Below are positions 1 through 8,875 of a stretch of 64,000 bases of DNA, one piece after another. The notes beneath the pieces were generated by a model, which saw nothing but the letters and a program-made list of their open reading frames with translations, ran no database searches and had not been told where the DNA came from. Numbering within the stretch: the stretch's first letter is position 1; every line of letters starts with the position of its first letter. The DNA lies in contig NZ_VUYU01000017.1 in the NCBI RefSeq assembly GCF_011682065.1, positions 1-64,000 on the forward strand. Direction: 5' to 3'. Source of the stretch: Massilia rubra (lineage in GTDB: Bacteria > Pseudomonadota > Gammaproteobacteria > Burkholderiales > Burkholderiaceae_D). The position numbers and the translations under genes are program-made.

Positions 1-50
1 CCCCCCGGGGCCCCCGCGCGGCCCCCCCCCCCCCCGGGGGGCGGCCCGCC
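1..50. repeat. G/C homopolymer-rich low-complexity start
   Basis: The first 50 bases are almost only runs of C and G, with no dyad or coding pattern. This resembles a contig end or a poorly resolved G/C run more than a biological element. The rest of the stretch to the first gene at 391 holds only one dispersed repeat copy (182-236). Confidence 0.5.
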
Positions 51-181
51 GATTCCAAATATGGCTCCGCTGGGGCCCCACCCCGGTGTCGTTTACCGCT
101 TCAGTTCGGGTTTTCCATGCAGGTGGGCAGCAAATCTGCGGTTTCAGCTGGTGTTCGATGATGAAAAGTTTCCTGGCCGGC

Positions 182-236
182 GGCAGAGTTCCGACTCAAA
201 ACCTTTTTATTGCTAATCAGAGGTCAGACCCCGGTT
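182..236. repeat. Solitary copy of the GGTCAGACCCC dispersed repeat
   Basis: The segment reads like one half-unit of the three-copy array at 30591-30876. It has the 'ccgactc' stretch, an AT-rich middle, then GAGGTCAGACCCCGGTT identical over 17 bases. The partner arm GGGGTCTGACCTC is missing, so it would not form the hairpin seen in the array. Two separated sites in one window suggest a dispersed family. Confidence 0.6.
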
Positions 237-390
237 GGGAAGCGATGGTGCCGGGGAAATGTGGAATTTTTTGCTTGGAAATTAATTCTTGTCTTATGTG
301 CGGAAACGAACTGATCTGTTTTGAACTCAGCAGTAAGATGGCTTCACTACATCGCCACTCTTGGCCATGAGCACTTCAAGGAGCCTTACC

Positions 391-570
391 ATGAACAAAG
401 ATCAAGTCAACGGCAAACTGCAAGACATCGGCGGCAAAATTCAGGAAGAAGCTGGCAAACTGGTCGGTAGCACCGAACAGCAAGCTAAAGGCCTGGAAAA
501 CCAGATCGAAGGCAAAACCCAGGAAAAAATCGGCGACCTCAAAGAAGCCGTCAAGGATGCGACCAACTAA
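391..570 (+). CDS. CsbD family stress-response protein
   Basis: A 59-residue, highly charged, Lys/Glu/Gln-rich protein beginning MNKDQVNGKLQDIGGKIQEE. It matches the CsbD family: short helical hydrophilic proteins induced by general stress, with no defined biochemical activity. The repeated GK.Q...GK pattern is typical. An earlier in-frame TTG exists at 361, but the ATG at 391 has an AAGGAG Shine-Dalgarno at 378-383 and gives the normal family length. A strong terminator follows at 590-620, so the gene is probably monocistronic. The preceding 390 bases hold no other supported gene. Confidence 0.9.
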   Translation: MNKDQVNGKLQDIGGKIQEEAGKLVGSTEQQAKGLENQIEGKTQEKIGDLKEAVKDATN

Positions 571-589
571 TTGGTTCGCTTCATATGAA

Positions 590-620
590 AACAGCCGCGG
601 ATCTCGCGGCTGTTTTTTTT
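590..620 (+). terminator. Rho-independent terminator after csbD
   Basis: Perfect 10-bp stem AACAGCCGCG / CGCGGCTGTT (590-599 / 605-614) with a 5-base loop, running into eight T residues. It ends the csbD transcript. The convergent S9 peptidase gene ends at 647. Confidence 0.9.
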
Positions 621-646
621 CGTCCAGCGCTTTGCGCCGCTTACGC

Positions 647-2863
647 TTACTTCGGCGCGTCGGCCAGGTTCTTCTTGAAGAACGCTTCGATGGTGCCATA
701 CACGTGGCGCTGCCCCGGCCGCGATGAAATCCCGTGCTTGGCGCCCGGGTAGGTCATCAGGTCGAAACGCACGTTGCGGTTGACCAGGCCATCGATCAGG
801 CGCGTGGTGTTGGTGAACAGGACGTTATCGTCGGCCATGCCGTGCACCAGCAGCAGCGGGGACTTCAAGCCGTCCAGGTGCGCGAACACGCCGCTGGCCT
901 TGTACGCGTCCGGCTGCCCCTTCGGCGTGCCGCCCACGTAACGCTCGGTGTAGTGGGTGTCGTACAGCGCCCAGTCAGTCACCGGCGCGACCGAGACGCC
1001 CATCGCTATTTTGTCGGACGCGGCCGCCAGCAGGCGCAGTGTCATGTAGCCGCCGTAGCTCCAGCCGAATACGCCGATCCGTTTGGGGTCCACGAAACCC
1101 TGCTTGCCCAGCCAGTCGATGCCGGTCAGCTGATCTTCGACTTCGTGCTTGCCCAGGCCATTGTAGATCGCGTCGGTGAAGGCGCGCTCGCGCCGGTACG
1201 AGCCGCGGTTATCGAGGCGGAATACCACGAAGCCCTGCTGCGCCATGTACTGGTCGAAGTAGTTGCCCCACTTGCGCGAGACGTGCTGCGAATGCGGCCC
1301 GCCATATGTCGACAGGTACACAGGGTACTTTTTCGCGGCGCTGAAGTCCGACGGCTTGATCATCGAGTAGTACAAGGTCTGGCCGTCGTTGGCCTTGATG
1401 GTGCCGTATTCGGTGGCCAGGTGGTCGGCTTTGTATTTGGCATACGGGTGCGCGCCATTGAGCTCGTTCTGTTCGAGCCAGCCGACCATCGAACCGTCCG
1501 GCCGGCGGATCGAAATCTGCGGCGGGGTCGACGGGTCGGAGAAGGTGTCGACGAACACTTCGCCGTTGCGCGAGAACGCCGCTTCGTGCCAGCCGTCGCC
1601 CTTGGTGATGCGCACCGGCTTGTCGGCCCCGCTGCCGTCGAGCGCCAGGGCGTAGGTCTGCTTGTCGATCACCGCGTCGCGGTTCGAGGCGACGTACACG
1701 CGGCCGGCCTTTTCGTCCACCGCCAGCACATTGTCGATGCCCCATTCGCCGCCCGATACCGGGTGCAGCAGCTTGCCATCGAGGTCGTACAAATACAGGT
1801 GATTGCGCCCGCTGCGCTCGGACGCCCACAGGAAGGCATTGCGCTTGGAGAGGAAGCGCAGGTCGTCATGGATGCTGACCCAGGTCTTCGATGTTTCGGT
1901 CAAGAGGGTGCGCTGCGCCAGGGTGGCGGCATCGACCGAGATCAGGTCGAGGCGCTTCTGGTCGCGCGACTGCAGTTGGTACAGCAGCTGCTTGCTGTTG
2001 GCGCTCCAGTCGGCGCGCACCAGGTACACGTCGCGGTCCGGACCCAGGTCGACCTTGCGCTGCGCGCCGGTGGTTGGCGAGACGATCATCAGCTCGACCA
2101 GCACGTTGGCGTCGCCGGCGGCAGGGTAGCGCTGTTCGACGACGTCGGTGCGGTCGGCAAAAATCTCGAAGCGGCGCACCACCGGCACCGGCGACTCGTC
2201 GTAGCGTTTGTAGGCGATGGCCGAATCGTCCGGCGCCCAGTAGTAGCCGGTGCGCTGGCCCATTTCTTCCTGTGCCACGAATTCGGCTTCGCCGTTGAAG
2301 ATGGTGCCGGCGCCGTCGCTGGTGAGCTGTTTTTCAGCGCCCGAGACCAGGTCGATCACGTACAGGTTCTGCTTGCGCACGAACGAGACATAACGGCCCT
2401 TGGGCGAAATCTTCGGATCGGCCACATTGCCCGAGGCGACCTTGCGCGCGGCCTGCGGCTTGGCCGCGTCGACCAGGTACAAGTCGCCGCCGATCGGCAC
2501 CAGCAACTGCTTGCCGTCCGGCGACCAGCTGTAATTGAGGATGCCGGTCAGGCTGGCGGTGCGCGCGCGCTCGCGCCTGGCCTGTTCTTCGGGCGAGATG
2601 GTCTCGTTCGGAACCAGCAGTTTGGAGTCGACCAGGCGCTTCGAGGTCTTGTCCTTCATGTTGAATTCCCACAGGTCGAGCTGGAACTGGTTGTCCTGGC
2701 GCCCGCGCAGGTAGGTCACGCGCGCGCCGTCGGGCGACACGCGCAGGTTGCGCACGCCCGGTCCCGCCAGCGCCGGGTCGGCGTGGATGCGGTCCAGTGT
2801 CAGGCGTTCGGCGGATGCGGGAACGCTGGACAATGCGGCTAAAAAACAGAGAAGAAATCGCAT
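647..2863 (-). CDS. S9 family peptidase (dipeptidyl peptidase IV-like), secreted
   Basis: A 738-residue serine peptidase of the prolyl oligopeptidase clan. Residues 1-18 (MRFLLCFLAALSSVPASA) form a signal peptide, so it acts in the periplasm or outside. A long N-terminal beta-propeller (DPP IV N-terminal type) precedes a C-terminal alpha/beta-hydrolase domain. The nucleophile lies in GWSYGGYM (Ser602, codon 1058-1060); the Asp of HGMADDNV and the His of PGAKHG complete the triad. Family members cleave dipeptides, often after Pro or Ala, from peptide N-termini. The frame continues 30 codons further upstream, but the signal peptide fixes the ATG at 2863. The MATE gene on the same strand ends 94 bp upstream. 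Confidence 0.93.
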   Translation of the reverse strand: MRFLLCFLAALSSVPASAERLTLDRIHADPALAGPGVRNLRVSPDGARVTYLRGRQDNQFQLDLWEFNMKDKTSKRLVDSKLLVPNETISPEEQARRERARTASLTGILNYSWSPDGKQLLVPIGGDLYLVDAAKPQAARKVASGNVADPKISPKGRYVSFVRKQNLYVIDLVSGAEKQLTSDGAGTIFNGEAEFVAQEEMGQRTGYYWAPDDSAIAYKRYDESPVPVVRRFEIFADRTDVVEQRYPAAGDANVLVELMIVSPTTGAQRKVDLGPDRDVYLVRADWSANSKQLLYQLQSRDQKRLDLISVDAATLAQRTLLTETSKTWVSIHDDLRFLSKRNAFLWASERSGRNHLYLYDLDGKLLHPVSGGEWGIDNVLAVDEKAGRVYVASNRDAVIDKQTYALALDGSGADKPVRITKGDGWHEAAFSRNGEVFVDTFSDPSTPPQISIRRPDGSMVGWLEQNELNGAHPYAKYKADHLATEYGTIKANDGQTLYYSMIKPSDFSAAKKYPVYLSTYGGPHSQHVSRKWGNYFDQYMAQQGFVVFRLDNRGSYRRERAFTDAIYNGLGKHEVEDQLTGIDWLGKQGFVDPKRIGVFGWSYGGYMTLRLLAAASDKIAMGVSVAPVTDWALYDTHYTERYVGGTPKGQPDAYKASGVFAHLDGLKSPLLLVHGMADDNVLFTNTTRLIDGLVNRNVRFDLMTYPGAKHGISSRPGQRHVYGTIEAFFKKNLADAPK

Positions 2864-2957
2864 GGATGTCTCGGGTAAGGTGGATGTGGAGAACTGAGGA
2901 CAATACCAGAGTTCCGCACCCGTGGGCACCCCCGGCGCCGGCCCCGATCGCACCCGC

Positions 2958-4343
2958 TCAGGCCTGCGCGCGGGTGCGTGACAGGTGCTGTAAAGACCAC
3001 GTGAGCAGCACCGCCGCCACGGTCAGGCCCAGTACCAGTCCGATCCAGAAGCCGGCGGCGCCCATCGGCGCTGCCGGCGACCAGGCGAACCACTCAGGCG
3101 CGAGGCCAAGTACATACCCGAGCGGCATGGCGAAGCCCCAGAAGGCGAGCAGCTGGATCTGCATCGGCTGGCGCGTGACCTTGTAGCCGCGGATGGCGCT
3201 CGAGGTGGCAACCTGGGTGGCGTCGGACAACTGGAACAGCGCCGCGAACAGCAGCAGGTGCGCGCACAGTTCCTGCACCGCCGGGTCGGACGTATAGGCG
3301 CGCGCGATCTCCCAGCGGAACACGGCGATCAGCGCCGCCGACAGCAGCGCAAAGGCGAGCGACATGCCCACGCCAACCCAGGCCACGAAGCGCGCCCGCA
3401 CCGCGTTGCCTTCGCCGAGCGCATGGCCGACGCGGGTCATGAGGCCAATGCCGAAACTGAGCGGCACCATGAACACCAGCGATGAAAAATTGAGGGCGAT
3501 CTGGCTGGCCGAGACCTGCACCACGCCAAAGCGCGCGATCATCAGGCTGACCGCGCCGAAGGCGCTCACTTCGGCCAGGTAGGTCACGCCGATCGGCAGG
3601 CCAAGGCGCAGCATGCTGCCGATTTCCGGCCAGTTGGGCCATTCCCATTGGGTGAACGGGTAGGTCTGGCGGTAGGCCGGGGCGATGCGGATCCAGGCCA
3701 GCATGGCGCCGAGCATGAGCCACAGGCAGATCCCGGTGGCCACCGCGCAGCCAACTCCGCCCAGCTTGGGCATGCCCCAGTTCCCGAACACCAGCAGCCA
3801 GTTAACGAAGATGTTAAACAGCAGCCCGCAAACGGCGATCACCATCACGGGCTTGGTCTGGTTGATGCTGGCGGTGTAGCCGTACAGCGCGCGGTAGCAG
3901 GCAAAGGCCGGCATGCCGATGCTGATCGCATGGACGAACATGGAGGCGTTGGCGGCGACGTCCGGCGTCAAGCCGATATGGTCGAACACGAGCGTCGACA
4001 GGTTGGCCGCCAGGCAGGCCACCAGGCCCACGCCAAGGCCCATCCACAGCCCCTGGCGCACCACGTGCGGAATGCGGCCGAACTGCCCGGCCCCGGTTTC
4101 GTGCGCGACCACGGTGTTAATCGCCATCATGGTGCCCATCACGGTCACCAGGATGATCGACCAGACCGACGCGCCGAGCGACACGGCGGCCAGTTCGCTG
4201 GCGCTGACGTGGCCCGTCATCGCCACGTCGGCCACGCCCATGCCCACGCTGGCCAACTGGCCGACCAGCACGGGCCAGGACAGGCGCCACATGGCGGCAA
4301 CTTCGGTGCGGATGGGGGCGGGCTGGGTGAGAATGGCGGACAT
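2958..4343 (-). CDS. MATE family efflux transporter
   Basis: A 461-residue polytopic inner-membrane protein with about 12 hydrophobic segments and the MATE N-terminal signature (LSWPVLVGQLASVGMGVADV). MATE exporters such as NorM/MdtK use Na+ or H+ gradients to expel cationic drugs and toxic compounds. The length is usual for the family. Its substrate cannot be read from sequence. The gene runs in the same direction as the downstream S9 peptidase and could be co-transcribed with it; nothing else links their functions. Confidence 0.93.
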   Translation of the reverse strand: MSAILTQPAPIRTEVAAMWRLSWPVLVGQLASVGMGVADVAMTGHVSASELAAVSLGASVWSIILVTVMGTMMAINTVVAHETGAGQFGRIPHVVRQGLWMGLGVGLVACLAANLSTLVFDHIGLTPDVAANASMFVHAISIGMPAFACYRALYGYTASINQTKPVMVIAVCGLLFNIFVNWLLVFGNWGMPKLGGVGCAVATGICLWLMLGAMLAWIRIAPAYRQTYPFTQWEWPNWPEIGSMLRLGLPIGVTYLAEVSAFGAVSLMIARFGVVQVSASQIALNFSSLVFMVPLSFGIGLMTRVGHALGEGNAVRARFVAWVGVGMSLAFALLSAALIAVFRWEIARAYTSDPAVQELCAHLLLFAALFQLSDATQVATSSAIRGYKVTRQPMQIQLLAFWGFAMPLGYVLGLAPEWFAWSPAAPMGAAGFWIGLVLGLTVAAVLLTWSLQHLSRTRAQA

Positions 4344-4517
4344 GGGAGCGGCGGTGGAAGCAAACAGTGATTTTACCGGCTAATGGCGTGCAGGGTCGGC
4401 GGGTGTTGCTTTAACCAGAGCCGCGTAAAGACTTGTTACACATCTCAGTGCCTGGCCACTGGCGCTGCGGGCGCGGGATGGTCCACAATCGGGGCATTGC
4501 ATATCGAGGACCATCCC

Positions 4518-5381
4518 ATGCTCAAAACTCCCTTCGCACTCGCGCTGCTGCTCGGCGCCACCGCTTTTGCCCACGCCGGCGAACTGACCCTGTTTTCGCG
4601 CGATGGTTTCGATGGCCGCGAGATGACCGTGCGCGCCACCACTCCCAACCTGGTCGACACCGGCTTCAATGACCGCGCCTCGAGCATGATCGTGCGCTCC
4701 GGGCGCTGGGAGCTGTGCGAGGATGTCGGCTTCGAAGGGCGCTGCGCGGTGTACGGGCAGGGCGAGTATCCGACCCTGGAGCGCTTCAACGACCGCATTT
4801 CGTCGGCGCGCGAGATCATGCCCGAACGCGGACATGGCGGCCCCCGCCCGCGCGACGGCAAGCGCGGGATGATGACGCTGTTTTCGGAGCGTGGCCTGGA
4901 CGGCGACGCCAAGCGCCTGCGGCGCGACGCCGACGATTTCGACGAGATCAATTTCAACGACAGCGCCGCCAGCGCCCAGGTCATCGAAGGCAACTGGCAG
5001 TTGTGCAGCGATGCCGGCTTTCGCGGTACCTGCCGCATCTTCGCGCCGGGCAGTTACGAGGACCTGGGACGCGGCCTGCGCGGGCGGGTGTCGTCGGCGC
5101 GCCTGGTCGACGATGACGGCGGCGGCCAGCGCGATGGCGATGTGGAGCTGTTTTCGTCGAGCGGCTTTTCGGGCCAGCGCCTGGTGCTGCGCGACGATAC
5201 GCGCGACCTGACCGACGTCGGTTTCAACGACCGCGCCGACGCCCTGATCGTGCATCGCGGCCGCTGGGAGTTCTGCAAGCACGCCGATTTCGGCGGGCGC
5301 TGCATGACTTACGGGCCGGGCCGTTACGAGCGTCTCGGTCCTATGGGCAACATGATTTCGTCGGTGCGCCGCGTCCGGTAA
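4518..5381 (+). CDS. Secreted beta/gamma-crystallin-like protein with three repeats
   Basis: A 287-residue protein with signal peptide MLKTPFALALLLGATAFAHA, followed by three repeats of about 80 residues. Each starts like 'LTLFSRDGFDG', contains 'FNDRASS(M)IV', a 'G.WE(L/F)C....F.GRC' segment, and ends 'YGPGRYERL...ISS.R'. This is the beta/gamma-crystallin pattern, with two conserved Cys per repeat that may pair. The second and third repeats follow acidic/Gly-rich linkers. Microbial members often bind calcium or stabilise extracellular structures; no role is known here. The start is the ATG at 4518, with SD CGAGGA at 4505-4510. The gene looks monocistronic. Confidence 0.85.
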   Translation: MLKTPFALALLLGATAFAHAGELTLFSRDGFDGREMTVRATTPNLVDTGFNDRASSMIVRSGRWELCEDVGFEGRCAVYGQGEYPTLERFNDRISSAREIMPERGHGGPRPRDGKRGMMTLFSERGLDGDAKRLRRDADDFDEINFNDSAASAQVIEGNWQLCSDAGFRGTCRIFAPGSYEDLGRGLRGRVSSARLVDDDGGGQRDGDVELFSSSGFSGQRLVLRDDTRDLTDVGFNDRADALIVHRGRWEFCKHADFGGRCMTYGPGRYERLGPMGNMISSVRRVR

Positions 5382-5480
5382 ACAGCTTGGTCAATCGCTT
5401 GGTAAATACACAAGGCAAGCGTGCGCTGCGTCCTTCGGCCGCGTTGTAGGATAATCAAAACCGATCCTGGAGCGCCGCCC

Positions 5481-6404
5481 GTGGAATACAAGGACTACTA
5501 CAAGACCCTCGGTATCGACAAAGGCGCCACCGCCGAGGACATCAAGAAGGCGTACCGCAAGCTGGTACGTAAATACCATCCCGACGTGAGCCACGCGCCC
5601 GACGCCGACCACATGACCAAGGAAGTGAACGAGGCTTACGGCGTGCTGGGCGACGCCGACAAGCGCGCCGCCTACGACGCGCTTGGCCGCAACCGCCGTG
5701 CCGGTGAGCAATTCCACCCGCCGCCCGACTGGGGCTCCGGCTTCGACAACGACGGCGCGGCCGGTTCCAGCGATTTCTTTTCCGACCTGTTCGCCCACGT
5801 GGGCCGCCGTGTGCGTCCCGGCGCACAAGGCTTCCAGGCGCGCGGGGACGATATCCACGCGGCCATCGCCATCGACCTGACCGACGCCTATCACGGCTCC
5901 ACCCGCGCGGTGACCCTGCGCGTGCCCCAACATGATGCGCAGGGCAGGGTGGTGACGCGCGAACGCACCGTCCATGTCAACATTCCCAAGGGCGTGCTGC
6001 CGGGCCAGCAACTGCGCCTGGCGGGCCAGGGCCATCCGGGCAGCGGCGGCGCGGATGCGGGCGACCTGTTCCTGGAAATTCAGTTCCATCCCGATCCGCG
6101 CTACCGGGTCGAGGGCCGCCACGTGTACACCGGCGTGCCGGTGGCGCCGTGGGAGGCCGCGCTTGGGGCCACCATCCATGTGCCGACGCCGTCCGGCCAG
6201 GTCGAGGTGAGCGTGCCGGCCGGCTCGCAGACGGGGCGCAAGCTCCGGCTGAAGGGACGCGGCATTCCGGGCAATCCGGCGGGCGACCTGTATCTCATTC
6301 TCGAGGTGGTGCTGCCGCCGGCCACCAGCGACCGGGCGCGCGAACTGTATCGCACCATGGCGCGCGAGATGGCGTTTAATCCGCGCGCGCAGGCGGGGGC
6401 CTAA
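5481..6404 (+). CDS. cbpA: DnaJ-class co-chaperone CbpA
   Basis: A 307-residue J-domain protein. The N-terminal J domain (about residues 3-68) keeps the HPD motif (KYHPDVS) needed to stimulate DnaK ATPase. A linker and a C-terminal DnaJ substrate-binding domain (about 115-300) follow, and there is no zinc-finger cysteine module. This is the CbpA (curved-DNA-binding protein) architecture. The GTG at 5481 is chosen because the J domain begins there and an SD (CTGGAG, 5467-5472) precedes it; upstream in-frame codons encode unrelated sequence. The partner cbpM starts 3 bp after the stop. Confidence 0.93.
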   Translation: MEYKDYYKTLGIDKGATAEDIKKAYRKLVRKYHPDVSHAPDADHMTKEVNEAYGVLGDADKRAAYDALGRNRRAGEQFHPPPDWGSGFDNDGAAGSSDFFSDLFAHVGRRVRPGAQGFQARGDDIHAAIAIDLTDAYHGSTRAVTLRVPQHDAQGRVVTRERTVHVNIPKGVLPGQQLRLAGQGHPGSGGADAGDLFLEIQFHPDPRYRVEGRHVYTGVPVAPWEAALGATIHVPTPSGQVEVSVPAGSQTGRKLRLKGRGIPGNPAGDLYLILEVVLPPATSDRARELYRTMAREMAFNPRAQAGA

Positions 6405-6407
6405 CAC

Positions 6408-6737
6408 ATGGAAACGACCACCATCGTGGGCGTGCTGCTCGACGACGCGGCGCTCGACCTGCACGAACTGGCGCGCACCTGCGGCGTCGAACCGGACTGG
6501 GTGGTGCGCCATGTGTGCGACGGCTTGCTGGGCGCGGACGACATCATCGCCCTGGGCATTGACGAGCCAGCCCGTGCGCAGTGGCGCTTTCGCAGCGGCG
6601 ACTTGCAGCGCGCGCGGCGCCTGGTGAGCCTGGAGCGCGATCTTGACGCCAACGAAGAAATCGCCGCCCTCGTGCTCGACCTGGCCGACGAGGTGAGCCG
6701 GCTGCGCACGCGCTTGCGGGTGCTCGGCGGGCTGTAA
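6408..6737 (+). CDS. cbpM: Chaperone modulator CbpM
   Basis: A 109-residue protein with a MerR-like N-terminal helical region (LDLHELARTCGVEPDWVVRH) and a charged C-terminal helix, as in CbpM. CbpM binds the J domain of CbpA and inhibits its co-chaperone and DNA-binding activity. Its position 3 bp after cbpA is the usual two-gene operon, which supports both names. A large palindrome begins at its stop codon (6738-6861). Confidence 0.85.
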   Translation: METTTIVGVLLDDAALDLHELARTCGVEPDWVVRHVCDGLLGADDIIALGIDEPARAQWRFRSGDLQRARRLVSLERDLDANEEIAALVLDLADEVSRLRTRLRVLGGL

Positions 6738-6861
6738 TGGGGGCCTCGAAAAACCGTAGCGAGCGGCTTCAGTTTCGCCCGAGAAGCGCAGCCGTACGAA
6801 GGTACGGTGAGCATCGCAGGGCGAAAATGACGCCGCGCAGTAGGTTTTTCGAGGTCCCCTC
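6738..6861. repeat. 124-bp interrupted palindrome (REP-like element)
   Basis: Arms GGGGCCTCGAAAAACC near 6740-6756 and GGTTTTTCGAGGTCCCC at 6843-6859 are near-perfect reverse complements. Pairing continues inward (agcggcttcagtttcgccc against gggcgaaaatgacgccgcgc), and a central GCCGTAC/GTACGGT hairpin sits at the apex. The element begins at the cbpM stop codon, so as RNA it would form one long hairpin protecting or ending the cbpAM transcript. It has no coding evidence and is probably a dispersed repeat. Confidence 0.75.
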
Positions 6862-6948
6862 ATGTCGAAGCGGGCGACACGGTTGCGCAAGGGCTTTTAC
6901 AATCCTCCTTCAATATTAACTATAAATTAATAGTGCAAAGGAGTTCAC

Positions 6949-7539
6949 ATGGAACAAAACAATGGCCAGGCCCTCAAGGGCAAGCGTGTGGCGGTACTGA
7001 TGACCGATGGCGTCGAGCAAATCGAATATACCTCGCCGCGTAGTTTCCTTGAGGAACACGGCGCGACGGTAACCTTGATTTCGCCCAAGGCCAAGGGGGA
7101 CAAGGTGCAGGGCTTTAACCATGCCGACAAGGGCGACAGTTTCGAGGTCGAGCTGCACATTGCGCAGGCCTCGCCGCGCGAGTTCGACGCGCTGCTGTTG
7201 CCGGGTGGCGTCTCCAATCCGGACGCCTTGCGCCTCGACAAGGCGTCGATCGATTTCATCCGCGCCTTCGGCGCCGAAGAAAAGCCGATTGCCGCCATCT
7301 GCCATGGTCCCTGGACCCTGATCGACGCCGGCGTCGCCAAGGCGAAGCACATGACCAGCTGGCCGAGCCTGCAGAACGACCTGCGCAACGCCGGCGCCGA
7401 GTGGACCGATGAGGAAGTGGTCATCGACGGCCGCCTGATCACCAGCCGCAAGCCGGATGACTTGCCAGCTTTCAACAAAGCCATGCTCAAGCTGCTGTCA
7501 ATTGATCCGGCCACGGCCGATCGCGGTCCTTCTTCCTGA
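6949..7539 (+). CDS. DJ-1/PfpI family protein (type 1 glutamine amidotransferase-like)
   Basis: A 196-residue cytosolic protein of the DJ-1/ThiJ/PfpI superfamily. The nucleophile elbow AICHGPW (Cys118-His119) and the conserved acidic residue in DGVEQIEY (Glu23) are present, as in YhbO/YraA/PfpI. Family members are linked to stress protection, deglycase/glyoxalase-like chemistry or peptidase activity, and the choice cannot be made from sequence. SD AAAGGAG (6937-6943) lies 5 bases before the ATG. The promoter region just upstream is AT-rich, unlike its neighbours. A hairpin CAAAGCCGTTGA/TCAACGGCTTTG (about 7559-7586) follows but lacks a T tract. Confidence 0.9.
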   Translation: MEQNNGQALKGKRVAVLMTDGVEQIEYTSPRSFLEEHGATVTLISPKAKGDKVQGFNHADKGDSFEVELHIAQASPREFDALLLPGGVSNPDALRLDKASIDFIRAFGAEEKPIAAICHGPWTLIDAGVAKAKHMTSWPSLQNDLRNAGAEWTDEEVVIDGRLITSRKPDDLPAFNKAMLKLLSIDPATADRGPSS

Positions 7540-7696
7540 GTTTGGACCATACCAACGACAAAGCCGTTGACGCATCAACGGCTTTGCGCGTCGCTGGCGG
7601 CGCTTACCTAAACGCGCTCAGCGCTGACGCGCATGGCGGCTCGCGGCCGGCCGGCTCTGTTACGATGGTGTTTTTCTCATCAACAACGTTCCACGG

Positions 7697-8233
7697 ATGA
7701 CTACTCTGCTCGCCATTTCAGGCAGCTTGCGCCGGGACTCGGCCAATACGATGCTGCTGCGCGCCGCAGTCGCGCTGGCGCCCGCCGGCGTGCGGATTGT
7801 GCTGTACGAGGGCGTGGACCAGTTGCCGTTTTTCAATCCCGATATCGAGACCGCGCCACCGCCAGTGGTGCGCGAGCTGCGTGGCATGCTGAGCGCGGCC
7901 GATGGCATCATCGTGGCCAGTCCGGAGTACGCGCACGGCGTGCCCGGTGCGTTCAAGAATGCGCTGGACTGGCTGGTTGGCTGCGCTGAGTTGGGCAGCA
8001 AGCCGGTGGCGCTGATGAATACGTCGGCGCGGGCGGTGCATGCGCATGCCGCGTTGGCGGAAATCCTGACGACGATGGGGTGGACGGTGATTGCGGCGGC
8101 CTCGCCGGTGATTGCGGTTGCCAACCGGGGATTCGATGCAGCGCACATCGCGGCCGATCCGGCGCTGGCCGGGCCGTTGCGGGCGGCTATCGAGGCGCTG
8201 GTTCTCGCTACGCGGGCCGAGGTCACGCCATGA
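7697..8233 (+). CDS. NADPH-dependent FMN reductase
   Basis: A 178-residue flavodoxin-like protein with the N-terminal phosphate loop ISGSLRRDSANT and the SPEYAHGVPGAFKNALDWL segment that defines NADPH-dependent FMN reductases (ChrR/ArsH/azoreductase-like). It is expected to reduce FMN, quinones or xenobiotics with NAD(P)H. The ATG at 7697 starts exactly at the first beta strand. The stop overlaps a possible 23-codon ORF (ATGA at 8230). No specific substrate can be assigned. Confidence 0.9.
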   Translation: MTTLLAISGSLRRDSANTMLLRAAVALAPAGVRIVLYEGVDQLPFFNPDIETAPPPVVRELRGMLSAADGIIVASPEYAHGVPGAFKNALDWLVGCAELGSKPVALMNTSARAVHAHAALAEILTTMGWTVIAAASPVIAVANRGFDAAHIAADPALAGPLRAAIEALVLATRAEVTP

Positions 8234-8301
8234 CGGATTTTCAGTGTCCCCGCTGCGACCGGGCATGTCACGCGCCGTTGCCATCTCACATGGCTGCTTG
8301 A
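8230..8301 (+). CDS. Possible 23-residue CxxC peptide (doubtful)
   Basis: A 23-codon ORF overlaps the FMN reductase stop (ATGA) and encodes MTDFQCPRCDRACHAPLPSH plus three residues. The CPRC...C arrangement recalls the first half of a zinc ribbon, and translational coupling is geometrically possible. It is too short to judge and may be chance or the remnant of a longer gene. It precedes the DUF5063 gene by 11 bp. Confidence 0.15.
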   Translation: MTDFQCPRCDRACHAPLPSHMAA

Positions 8302-8312
8302 ACAGGGTTAGG

Positions 8313-8816
8313 ATGGACAACACGACAATTTTCGTGCAATCGGCCCGGGATTTTTGCCAGTGGGCCGAAGGCGATTTGCAGCCGGGCGAGGCGCAGGTGC
8401 CGATCGCCCGCCGTCACCTGGCGCGGCTGTATGCGCAAGCGCTCGATCTGCCGCAGCGCGATTGCGATTGGGGCGATGAGGCAGCGCAGGTGTCGCATGC
8501 AGCATGGCAAGCGATGTTCGCGCGGTTTGGGGCGCTTCCGCTCAATTACTACTCACAGAGCGCCAATGCGCTCGATGTTGTGTGCAGCGAGATGATGATT
8601 GGCGACCTGGCCGATGACCTGGCCGACATATGGCGTGACCTGAAGCACGGCCTCAACTTGCTCGATGGCGGCAATCCCGATGCCGCTGTGTTTCAGTGGC
8701 GCGAAAAATTCATCATTCATTGGGGGAGCCATGCCGCCAGCGCCTTGCATGTATTGCAGTGCTGGCAACAGGACTCGCCTGGTCCGGACGCCGCTAAAAG
8801 CCATTCCCACGCATGA
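8313..8816 (+). CDS. DUF5063 domain-containing protein
   Basis: A 167-residue acidic cytosolic protein. It has the Trp/Asp-rich pattern of DUF5063 proteins (FCQWAEG near the start; DVVCSEMMIGDLADDLADIW and QWREKFIIHWGSHAASALHVL towards the C-terminus). No function is established for the family. The ATG at 8313 lies in the short gap after the possible mini-ORF, with only a weak purine-rich SD. It may be co-transcribed with the FMN reductase. It converges on the HEAT-like gene that ends at 8876. Confidence 0.75.
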   Translation: MDNTTIFVQSARDFCQWAEGDLQPGEAQVPIARRHLARLYAQALDLPQRDCDWGDEAAQVSHAAWQAMFARFGALPLNYYSQSANALDVVCSEMMIGDLADDLADIWRDLKHGLNLLDGGNPDAAVFQWREKFIIHWGSHAASALHVLQCWQQDSPGPDAAKSHSHA

Positions 8817-8875
8817 TCTGGTGGATTTCCTGGTATTGACTGCGGCGACGCGACAGGTCCGGCCGTGACCCTGAT

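Noticed and set aside
86-370. 94-codon ORF before csbD
   Set aside because: It covers the dispersed repeat copy, has no family pattern and no SD.
734-2842. 700-codon plus-strand frame opposite the S9 peptidase
   Set aside because: Shadow of the peptidase codons; no family resemblance and no ribosome-binding site.
7559-7586. Rho-independent terminator after the PfpI gene
   Set aside because: A good stem is present but no T tract follows, so it was only noted in the gene entry.
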